From an uncultured Clostridia bacterium (GTDB lineage Bacteria; Bacillota; Clostridia; Oscillospirales; Acutalibacteraceae): DNA of 5,217 nucleotides. Location: NCBI GenBank assembly GCA_944384865.1, contig CALWVC010000115.1, forward strand, positions 1-5,217. Direction: 5' to 3'. Each line of letters begins with the position of its first letter. Positions within the stretch are counted from its first letter, which is position 1. A program made the translations under genes and the position numbers. Positions 1-5,217 of this stretch are shown here, piece after piece. The notes under the pieces were generated by a model. The model did not search any database. It saw only the letters and a list, made by a program, of their open reading frames with translations, and was not told the DNA's origin.

Positions 1-444
1 CTGTATTACAACAATAAAAAAGTCTGTGGTATTCTCACCGAAGCTGCGATAGACATTGAAGGCGGCGGCCTGCGATATGCCGTTTTGGGGATCGGTATCA
101 ACATCAGCCCGCCAAAAGACGGATTTCCGGAACATCTGCGCACCATCGCCGGCAGCCTGTTGCAACAACCGGGCGTCAACAGCGTCCGCGCTAAAATCAT
201 CGCTGCATTTTTGAACCGTTTCGGTTTCTACTATACACATCTATCTGAAAAAACCTTTATGGCAGAATATCGTTCCCGCTCCATCGTGCTGGGCAAACAG
301 GTGCAGGTTCTGCTGAAAGACGGTTCAAAAACAGCGCTTGTCACCGATATTGATAACAACGCCAATTTACATGTACAATACGCTGACGGCGGCAAACAGG
401 TGCTGGCCTCCGGTGAAATCAGCATTCAGTTAGGAGAGATTTAA
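1..444 (+). CDS. birA: Biotin-protein ligase (BirA), 3' part; 5' end outside the window
   Basis: BirA activates biotin with ATP to biotinyl-5'-AMP and transfers it to a lysine of biotin-accepting proteins in the cytoplasm. The frame is open from base 1, so the gene starts upstream; 147 codons plus TAA are visible, roughly the last half of a usual ligase. Seen residues: KKVCGILTE at 6-14, matching the KxxGILxE motif whose lysine (here Lys7) contacts biotinyl-adenylate; the GIGIN strand at 30-34; and a small C-terminal SH3-like domain from about residue 92, ending in the family's GEISI at 138-142. A TTG at 85 lies inside the catalytic domain and is not the start. Whether an N-terminal DNA-binding domain exists (class II ligase-repressor) cannot be seen here. 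bioY follows after 2 nt, so the two are very likely co-transcribed and translationally coupled. Confidence 0.95.
   Translation: MYYNNKKVCGILTEAAIDIEGGGLRYAVLGIGINISPPKDGFPEHLRTIAGSLLQQPGVNSVRAKIIAAFLNRFGFYYTHLSEKTFMAEYRSRSIVLGKQVQVLLKDGSKTALVTDIDNNANLHVQYADGGKQVLASGEISIQLGEI
433..438 (+). promoter_or_regulatory. Ribosome binding site of bioY
   Basis: GGAGAG lies 8 nt before the bioY ATG and overlaps the last birA codons. This supports the ATG at 447 as the start and termination-reinitiation coupling with birA. Confidence 0.85.
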
Positions 445-446
445 AA

Positions 447-1001
447 ATGGAAAAAACAGTGTCTATATCCAAACGCCGTCGCGCATTATATAATCTGGTG
501 CTGACCGCTCTGATGACCGCAGTTTTAGCGGTGCTGTCCCAGATTTCCATTCCCACGCCGTTTGGCGTTCCGCTCACACTGCAAACCTTTGCCGTAGCTC
601 TGCTGGCGTATATTCTGGGCTGGAACTACGGTCTGTTCTCAGTAGGTTTATACCTTATAATCGGCGCGATCGGTGTACCGGTATTTGCCAATTTCAAGGC
701 AGGACTGACCGCTCTGATTGGCCCGACCGGCGGTTTTCTGATCGGATTTCTGCTGATGGCGCTGTGTCTGGGGCTAACCCGGCGCTTTAACCATCCGCTG
801 CTGATCCTTTTATTGTCGGTCGCCGGTTTGGCGTTATGTCATTTATTTGGGGCGGTCTGGTTTTCTTTCGTAACTGCCCTACCGTTGCTTGATGGGTTCC
901 TGCTCAGCAGCGCCCCCTATTTGATAAAAGATATCCTATCGGTAATCTTGGCCTTTTTTTGCGCTGCCGGCCTCAATAAAGCTTTGCGCAAAATACAATG
1001 A
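447..1001 (+). CDS. bioY: Biotin transporter BioY (ECF-type substrate-binding subunit)
   Basis: BioY is the membrane S component that captures biotin for an energy-coupling factor (ECF) importer. It usually works with the shared EcfA/EcfA'/EcfT module encoded elsewhere, and no such genes are in this window. The product is 184 aa, normal for the family. Family motifs seen: PTPFGVPLTLQTFAV at 36-50, GLYLIIGAIGVPVFANF at 67-83 and GPTGGFLIGF at 92-101, followed by a conserved-type C-terminal PYLIKD segment at 157-162. About six hydrophobic helices are apparent (near 15-32, 45-62, 64-82, 90-110, 118-138, 157-176). A basic N-terminus (KRRR at 9-12) fits a cytoplasmic start. The gene follows birA by 2 nt and has its own ribosome binding site. 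No biotin-repressor operator is visible; any operator would lie upstream of birA. The pairing suggests salvage of external biotin. Confidence 0.95.
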   Translation: MEKTVSISKRRRALYNLVLTALMTAVLAVLSQISIPTPFGVPLTLQTFAVALLAYILGWNYGLFSVGLYLIIGAIGVPVFANFKAGLTALIGPTGGFLIGFLLMALCLGLTRRFNHPLLILLLSVAGLALCHLFGAVWFSFVTALPLLDGFLLSSAPYLIKDILSVILAFFCAAGLNKALRKIQ

Positions 1002-1031
1002 CCGATAACGCGTTACCCAAAAACAGCGGCT

Positions 1032-1076
1032 GACAGGACCCGCAGTGCACGCCTTGCTGCACCGGTCCGATCTGTC
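1032..1076. other. Imperfect long hairpin downstream of bioY
   Basis: Three nested arm pairs are visible: GACA(G) at 1032-1036 with (C)TGTC at 1072-1076, GGACC at 1036-1040 with GGTCC at 1064-1068 (G1036 can be used in only one pair), and GTGCA at 1045-1049 with TGCAC at 1058-1062. The loop is 8 nt and there are small internal loops. The following CTCCCCTTT is pyrimidine-rich but lacks a clean T-run, so at best it is a weak terminator or 3' end-stabilising structure of the bioY transcript. Pairing is seen; function is inferred. Confidence 0.45.
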
Positions 1077-1132
1077 TCCCCTTTATAACAAACCGCGGAT
1101 CGCCTTGCATTTTTCGGAATTTTCTGTCTCCC
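1050..1132. repeat. Pair of short direct repeats about 51 bp apart
   Basis: CGCCTTGC occurs at 1050-1057 and 1101-1108, and TCTGTCTCCC at 1071-1080 and 1123-1132. Order is the same and the offsets are 51 and 52 bp, as if a unit of about 51 bp had been duplicated and then diverged. The sequence between the matched blocks is only weakly similar. Confidence 0.4.
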
Positions 1133-1141
1133 TATATCTTT

Positions 1142-1189
1142 AAAACAGTGAACAGGCCCGTTAAAAAACGAACCTGTTCACTGTTTTTT
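1142..1189. terminator. Bidirectional rho-independent terminator
   Basis: A perfect 15-bp inverted repeat (1142-1156 with 1173-1187) encloses a 16-nt loop, inside which CGTT (1159-1162) and AACG (1167-1170) can pair further. On the plus strand the stem runs into six T (1184-1189). On the minus strand the A-run at 1142-1145 gives a four-U tail. It lies 140 nt after the bioY stop and about 50 nt after the ptsI stop, so it can end both convergent transcripts. Confidence 0.9.
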
Positions 1190-1240
1190 GTGATCTTTGA
1201 TCTACCTTTTTCCGCAGCGGAACGCAATCGATGCCCCGAT

Positions 1241-2947
1241 TCAGGCTTTTACACAGTCTTGTAAATACGCCTGCACCGCCGTTTCTGTATCCAGCGCCAT
1301 CGCATGCGCGGCTACAGCGTCCGCTTCTCCCTGCGTCCACTGTGCCAGATTGGCCCGCACTTCCAATACCGACCGGGGCGTTACGCTGTATTCATCCAGT
1401 CCGAACGAGATCAGCAGCGGCGCCAACGCAAGATCAGCGGCGGATTCCCCGCACATTCCCACCGGGATATTCTGTTGCTTCGCGCAGGCAATTACATGTT
1501 GTATGGCACGCAGCACAGCCGGATGATAAACCGAATATAAATATTCCACCTGCGGATTTCCGCGATCTGCCGCCAGAATATACTGGGTCAGATCGTTGGT
1601 GCCAATACTGAAGAAATCTGCTTCTTTGGCCAGCAGATCCGCAATCATACAGGCGGCCGGCGTTTCGATCATCACCCCAACCGGCACATGTTCGCCGTGC
1701 GGGATATCCTGTCGCGCGCAATCCTGCTCCAGTCTGCGCACCATTTCTTTGACCTGCCGCAGCTCCTGCAAACCGGTTACCAGCGGCACCATAATCCGAA
1801 TATCTCCATATGCCGCAGCACGCACCAGCGCCCGCAGCTGCGCCTCATAATCCTGCGGATGCTGCAAACAGTATCGTACCGCCCGGTAACCCAAAAACGG
1901 ATTTTCCTCCCGCTGCATCCCCAGATAGGGAATATCTTTATCTCCGCCAACGTCCAGCGTGCGGATAATCACCGGTTTACCGCGCATTGCTGCTGCAACC
2001 TGCTTGTAGGCTGAAAACTGCTCCTCCTGCGAGGGCATGCTGTCCCGATCCATAAACAGAAATTCGGTGCGAAACAGGCCAATTCCTTCAGCGTCGTTGG
2101 CCAATACCTGCTCCAGATCCTTCGGATTTCCGATATTGGCGACCAGCTCAATCTGTCGCCCGTCAGCGGTTACCGTAGTCTTACCGCGATACTGCTCCAG
2201 CCGGTGCAAACGCTGCAAATAAACCTGCCGCTGTTGTGTAAGCTTCACCTGCTGCTGCCCGTCCGGCCGAAAATACACAAAACCGCTGCCGCCGTCCACA
2301 CCAATCAAATCGCCGTTGGCCGCCTGTTGCAGCGCGTCCGATACGCCCAACACTGCCGGAATACCCAACGCCCGCGCCAGAATCGCCGAATGCGAGGTTT
2401 TACCACCTTTTTGCGTTACAATACCCGATACATGCTCCGCCTGCATACCTGCGGTCATCGACGGCGTCAGTTCATCAGCGATCAAAACCGTATCGACGGG
2501 AAGCTGCGATAAATCCATATCCTCAATATGGAGCAGGATTTTCAGCATCCGGGTTTTGATATCCCGCACATCCGCCGCGCGCTGTCTGGTCAATTCATCG
2601 TCAGAGGCCGAAAACACAGTGATGAACATATCGCAAGCCGCCTCCAGCGCAGCTTCGGCGCAGCTTCCGTCTCGGATGCTGTCGGCAATCTGCTGCTGCA
2701 TAAACGGATCCTGCAGCATCAGAATGTGCCCGCGCAGAATATCCCCCTGTGCCGTATCAGAGCGCTGATCCATATTTTCCGCCATGCTCTGCGTCCTAGT
2801 ACAAAACGCCTCAAACGCAGCGTCAAACCGTTGTTGCTCCGCTGCCGGATCCTCCGGCGTATGCGGCGTATATGTTACCGGCTGCTCTGTGACCAGCAAC
2901 GCAGTTCCAAGACCGATCCCGGCAGACGCGCCGATTCCCTTTACCAT
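1241..2947 (-). CDS. ptsI: PTS enzyme I (phosphoenolpyruvate-protein phosphotransferase)
   Basis: Enzyme I takes phosphate from phosphoenolpyruvate onto a histidine and passes it to HPr, the first step of all PTS sugar uptake; it is cytoplasmic and dimeric. The protein is 568 aa, the usual length, and looks intact. It opens with the family's GIGASAGIGLG (4-14). The phosphohistidine is His186 in GGKTSHSAILARALGIPAV (181-199). The C-terminal PEP-binding barrel shows GIGLFRTEFLFMD (288-300, Arg293), RTLDVGGDK (329-337, Arg329), IETPAA (427-432, Glu428), SIGTNDLTQY (447-456, Asp452) and the catalytic cysteine Cys499 in GMCGES (497-502). The start is chosen for the AAAGGA sequence 9 nt upstream; another ATG within that spacer is out of frame. 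It is the last gene of fruA-ptsH-ptsI and ends about 50 nt before the shared terminator. Confidence 0.98.
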   Translation of the reverse strand: MVKGIGASAGIGLGTALLVTEQPVTYTPHTPEDPAAEQQRFDAAFEAFCTRTQSMAENMDQRSDTAQGDILRGHILMLQDPFMQQQIADSIRDGSCAEAALEAACDMFITVFSASDDELTRQRAADVRDIKTRMLKILLHIEDMDLSQLPVDTVLIADELTPSMTAGMQAEHVSGIVTQKGGKTSHSAILARALGIPAVLGVSDALQQAANGDLIGVDGGSGFVYFRPDGQQQVKLTQQRQVYLQRLHRLEQYRGKTTVTADGRQIELVANIGNPKDLEQVLANDAEGIGLFRTEFLFMDRDSMPSQEEQFSAYKQVAAAMRGKPVIIRTLDVGGDKDIPYLGMQREENPFLGYRAVRYCLQHPQDYEAQLRALVRAAAYGDIRIMVPLVTGLQELRQVKEMVRRLEQDCARQDIPHGEHVPVGVMIETPAACMIADLLAKEADFFSIGTNDLTQYILAADRGNPQVEYLYSVYHPAVLRAIQHVIACAKQQNIPVGMCGESAADLALAPLLISFGLDEYSVTPRSVLEVRANLAQWTQGEADAVAAHAMALDTETAVQAYLQDCVKA

Positions 2948-2956
2948 CTATGTTCA

Positions 2957-2962
2957 TCCTTT
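2957..2962 (-). promoter_or_regulatory. Ribosome binding site of ptsI
   Basis: AAAGGA on the minus strand lies 9 nt before the ptsI ATG. It begins only 5 nt after the intercistronic hairpin ends, so that structure could affect ribosome access. Confidence 0.85.
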
Positions 2963-2967
2963 CCCAT

Positions 2968-2996
2968 ACAGGCCGTGCGATATACGCACGGCCTGT
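2968..2996 (-). other. Perfect hairpin between ptsH and ptsI
   Basis: Twelve base pairs (2968-2979 with 2985-2996, core CAGGCCGTGCG) enclose a 5-nt loop ATATA. It occupies half of the 57-nt gap between ptsH and ptsI. In the direction of transcription no U-run follows, so it does not look like an intrinsic terminator. More likely roles are protecting the 3' end of upstream fruA-ptsH mRNA after processing, or modulating ptsI translation. The fold is seen; the role is inferred. Confidence 0.75.
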
Positions 2997-3004
2997 TACC
3001 GTTT

Positions 3005-3268
3005 TTATTCGCCCAATCCAGACTCCACCATTTCCACGGCTTTATCCAGTGCGGCCTGTTCATCCGGTCCGTCACAGACAATCTCAATCTCCGCACCGCA
3101 TTTGATGCAGGCGGCGATAATATTCATCAGGCTTTTGGCGTTTACCGGACGCCCGCCGAACATAATCGTCACGTCCGATTGAAATTTACCCATTTCTCCG
3201 GCAAACACTCCTGCGGGGCGCATATGGAAGCCCTGCGCATTGACCACCGTCACTTTTTTTGAAACCAT
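3005..3268 (-). CDS. ptsH: Phosphocarrier protein HPr
   Basis: HPr carries phosphate from enzyme I to the sugar-specific IIA domains in the cytoplasm. The start chosen here gives 87 aa, with His15 in GFHMRPA (13-19) as the phosphorylated residue and Ser46 in NAKSLM (43-48). His15 and Ser46 fall exactly at their standard positions. Ser46 is the site used by HPr kinase/phosphorylase in Gram-positive bacteria for catabolite control with CcpA, so that regulation is possible here; neither partner is in the window. An ATG nine bases further upstream (3275-3277) directly abuts the Shine-Dalgarno sequence and would put the histidine at 18, so it is unlikely to be the start. Oddities: Met16 where most HPr have Ala, Asn49 where Gly is common, and three cysteines (54, 57, 65), two of them as CIKC. 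It lies 28 nt after fruA and 57 nt before ptsI. Confidence 0.97.
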   Translation of the reverse strand: MVSKKVTVVNAQGFHMRPAGVFAGEMGKFQSDVTIMFGGRPVNAKSLMNIIAACIKCGAEIEIVCDGPDEQAALDKAVEMVESGLGE

Positions 3269-3277
3269 TGTTATCAT

Positions 3278-3284
3278 CCTCTCC
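3278..3284 (-). promoter_or_regulatory. Ribosome binding site that decides the ptsH start
   Basis: GGAGAGG on the minus strand is followed at once by an ATG (3275-3277) and, after 9 nt, by a second in-frame ATG (3266-3268). Only the second has workable spacing, so ptsH is taken to start at 3268. Confidence 0.85.
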
Positions 3285-3296
3285 GCATCACTCTGT

Positions 3297-5217
3297 TTAC
3301 GCTTTCTGCTCCTGAGGAACCGTCTTTTTTAGCAGCGCCAAAAGCAACATAGCCACTAAAGATCCGACAACCAGCGCTACGACATACCATAGCACATTGC
3401 CCACTACCGGGAACACGAAGATACCACCGTGCGGTGCCTGCAGCGTGCAGTTAAACGCCATGGAGATACCGCCCGCCACCGCAGATCCAATAATACACGA
3501 CGGCAACACCCGCAGCGGATCCGCTGCCGCAAACGGGCTCGCGCCTACAGTAATAAAGCCCAGACACATAATATAGTTGATCGGGCCGGATTTACGCTCC
3601 TCCGGCGTGAATTTCTTTTTAAAGAAGGTGGTTGCCAGCGCGATTGCGATCGGAGGCACCATACCGCCGATCATGACCGCCGCCATGACGTCAAAGTCTC
3701 CGGTTGCCAGCGAAGCTGTGCCAAATACATAGGCGGCTTTGTTAAACGGACCGCCCATATCAATGGCCATCATACCACCCAAAACAGCGCCCATTAATAC
3801 TTTGCTGGCAGTTCCCATAGATTTCAGACCATCAGAAATCGCCGTATTCAGCCAGCCCACTGCCGGATTGATCGCACACATAAACACACCGATCAATACC
3901 ACGCCCAGCAACGGATAAATCAATACCGGTTTAATGCCTTCCATACTCTTGGGCAGGAACGAGAACAGCCAACGCAGCCCCAGCACCAGATAGCCTGCCA
4001 CAAAACCGGCGATCAGCGCACCGATAAAGCCGGATACCGCCGTGGAATCTCCTGCGGGGCTCATCAGCGTACACCCCTGGGTGGCAATCATGCCGCCTAC
4101 AAAGCCGACCGCCAACCCAGGCCGGTCTGCGATGCTCATGGCAATAAAGCCCGCCAATACCGGCAGCATAAACCCAAACGCCAGATTTCCGATATTCTTA
4201 AAGAAAGACGCCGCCGCCGTATACGTTCCAAAATTGGCATCTGTCGGCGCGCCGGCAATGGTATCAATCAGAAACGCCAGCGCAATCATAATACCGCCGC
4301 CGATAACAAAAGGAAGCATATGCGATACACCGTTCATCAGATGCTTATAAATCTGCCGGCCGACACTTTCCTTACCTTCGCTTTGTACAACGCCGCCCTC
4401 ACCCTCGTGGTGGTAGACCGGCACATTCCCGGAAATCACACGTTGAATCAGCTCTTCCGGCTTACGGATACCGTCGGATACCGAAACTTTCAATACCTTT
4501 TTGCCATCAAAGCGTGCCATTTCCACATTTTTATCCGCAGCAATAATAATGCCATCCGCCGCCTGAATTTCAGCCCGGGTCAATACATTCTTCGCGCCAC
4601 CGGATCCATTAGTTTCAGCCTTCAGCGGATAGCCCAGTTTTGCGCCCGCCTTTTCCAGCGCTTCAGCCGCCATAAACGTATGTGCAATACCGGTCGGGCA
4701 GGCAGTTACCGCCAAAATCCGATAACCCTGCGGTTGCTGCACTGCTTCAACCTTTTGCTCCGGCTGCCCATACCGCTCAGCCTCTTTCCGGTCGATTGCT
4801 GCTAAAAATTCTTCCGGTGTTTTCGCTGCCAGCAACTGCACGCGCAGCTGTTCGTCCATCAGCAGCGTCATCAGACGGGACAATACTTCCAGATGTACAT
4901 CGCCGTCATCGGGCGCGGCAATCATAAACAGAATGTTTGAGGGTTTTCCATCCAGCGCCTGATAATCAACGCCTTCCGGCACAGTAATAGCTGCCAGCCC
5001 CGGCTGTTTCACCGCCGAACATTTCGCATGGGGAATCGCGATACCGTCTCCAACCGCCGTGGTACCATTGGCCTCGCGCTTGAGAATCTCCTCCCGATAT
5101 GCGGCAACATCCTCCACATTGCCGGCCTGTTCATGCAGTCCGATCAACAGATCGATCGCCGCCTGTTTGGAATCCGGGTTAGCACCCAACCGGATTGCCT
5201 GCTGTTTCAGTAAATCC
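3297..5217 (-). CDS. fruA: Fructose PTS permease, IIA-IIB-IIC fusion (FruA); N-terminal codons outside the window
   Basis: This membrane permease takes up fructose and phosphorylates it, usually to fructose 1-phosphate, with phosphate from HPr. The frame stays open past a TTG at 5187-5189 to the window edge; the nine residues before it (DLLKQQAIR) match the usual IIA beginning, so the true start lies just outside. Counting the TTG codon as 1, 630 residues are seen. IIA, about 1-135: phospho-His54 in GIAIPHAK, with His99 in DVHLEVLSRL. IIB, about 156-255: Cys164 in the ACPTGIAHTFMAAEAL loop. IIC, about 278-625: multiple hydrophobic helices, IDMGGPFNKAAYVFG (476-490), SPFAAADPLRVLP (551-563) and APHGGIF (585-591). 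The linkers are Gln/Glu-rich (141-154) and Gly/Glu-rich (260-275). Oddity: Val548 and Ser551 replace Glu and Ile of the family's ITEGAIPF motif. It is the first visible gene of fruA-ptsH-ptsI. Family membership is firm; substrate other than fructose (for example mannose) cannot be excluded. Confidence 0.95.
   Translation of the reverse strand, partial: DLLKQQAIRLGANPDSKQAAIDLLIGLHEQAGNVEDVAAYREEILKREANGTTAVGDGIAIPHAKCSAVKQPGLAAITVPEGVDYQALDGKPSNILFMIAAPDDGDVHLEVLSRLMTLLMDEQLRVQLLAAKTPEEFLAAIDRKEAERYGQPEQKVEAVQQPQGYRILAVTACPTGIAHTFMAAEALEKAGAKLGYPLKAETNGSGGAKNVLTRAEIQAADGIIIAADKNVEMARFDGKKVLKVSVSDGIRKPEELIQRVISGNVPVYHHEGEGGVVQSEGKESVGRQIYKHLMNGVSHMLPFVIGGGIMIALAFLIDTIAGAPTDANFGTYTAAASFFKNIGNLAFGFMLPVLAGFIAMSIADRPGLAVGFVGGMIATQGCTLMSPAGDSTAVSGFIGALIAGFVAGYLVLGLRWLFSFLPKSMEGIKPVLIYPLLGVVLIGVFMCAINPAVGWLNTAISDGLKSMGTASKVLMGAVLGGMMAIDMGGPFNKAAYVFGTASLATGDFDVMAAVMIGGMVPPIAIALATTFFKKKFTPEERKSGPINYIMCLGFITVGASPFAAADPLRVLPSCIIGSAVAGGISMAFNCTLQAPHGGIFVFPVVGNVLWYVVALVVGSLVAMLLLALLKKTVPQEQKA

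Larger units (their letters stand above)
1002..1240. other. Non-coding gap between convergent bioY and ptsI
   Basis: This 239-bp stretch separates the two convergent transcription units. I see no convincing ORF, RNA gene or promoter in it. It contains an imperfect hairpin, a pair of short direct repeats and the strong bidirectional terminator, each listed separately. Confidence 0.8.

Noticed and set aside
1006..1015. Perfect 10-bp palindrome TAACGCGTTA, operator-like or cre-like
   Set aside because: It sits just after the bioY stop with no promoter or downstream plus-strand gene; palindromes of this length are expected by chance several times in 5 kb.
1105..1138. Promoter-like pair TTGCAT and TATATC on the plus strand
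   Set aside because: The spacer is 22 bp, too long for a normal promoter, and the only thing downstream is the terminator and the antisense of ptsI.
1197..1611. Overlapping plus-strand ORFs at the 3' end of ptsI
   Set aside because: They are shadows of the ptsI C-terminal region, which has all its catalytic motifs.
2968..3009. ptsH-ptsI hairpin plus the GTTTTTATT after it as a plus-strand terminator
   Set aside because: The T-run is separated from the stem, and no plus-strand gene reads into it.
2528..3262. Plus-strand ORF of 244 codons opposite ptsI and ptsH
   Set aside because: It is the antisense of two clearly real genes, crosses their junction, and its translation is Arg/His/Ser-rich with no recognisable domain.
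4320..4805. Plus-strand ORF of 161 codons opposite fruA
   Set aside because: It lies antisense to the intact IIB and IIC coding sequence; the product resembles no family I know.
5187..5189. TTG as the start of fruA
   Set aside because: The frame continues upstream with DLLKQQAIR, which matches the normal IIA beginning, so the gene is cut by the window edge.

Overview
The window holds five protein genes in two convergent blocks, and all five belong to well-known families. I see no mobile element, CRISPR array, RNA gene or unknown gene. The sequence suggests a Gram-positive-type anaerobe of the class Clostridia, probably near the Oscillospiraceae/Ruminococcaceae. The reasons are an HPr with both His15 and the regulatory Ser46, its GFHMRPA active-site loop, a birA-bioY pair typical of biotin scavengers, and strong AGGAG-like ribosome binding sites. 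The taxonomic guess is inference; the gene identities are firm.

Left block, plus strand (1-1001): the 3' part of birA (biotin-protein ligase, cut by the window edge), followed after 2 nt by complete bioY (substrate-binding membrane protein of an ECF biotin importer). Together they import biotin and attach it to biotin-dependent carboxylases or decarboxylases.

Middle (1002-1240): a 239-bp non-coding gap between the convergent blocks. It holds an imperfect hairpin (1032-1076), two short direct repeats about 51 bp apart, and a strong hairpin (1142-1189) with A/T tracts on both sides that reads as a shared bidirectional terminator.

Right block, minus strand (5217 down to 1241): fruA (fructose PTS permease IIA-IIB-IIC, start just outside the window), ptsH (HPr) and ptsI (enzyme I), with gaps of 28 and 57 nt. 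They form a complete phosphate relay from PEP: EI His186, HPr His15, the IIA His, the IIB Cys, then fructose passing through IIC. A perfect 12-bp hairpin sits between ptsH and ptsI, just before the ptsI ribosome binding site.

The points most worth a second look are a Val in place of the family's conserved Glu in the ITEGAIPF motif of the IIC domain, the ptsH-ptsI hairpin, the structured 3' region of bioY, and the unusual active-site neighbour and cysteines of HPr. None of them amounts to a new system; this is core sugar-uptake and biotin metabolism.
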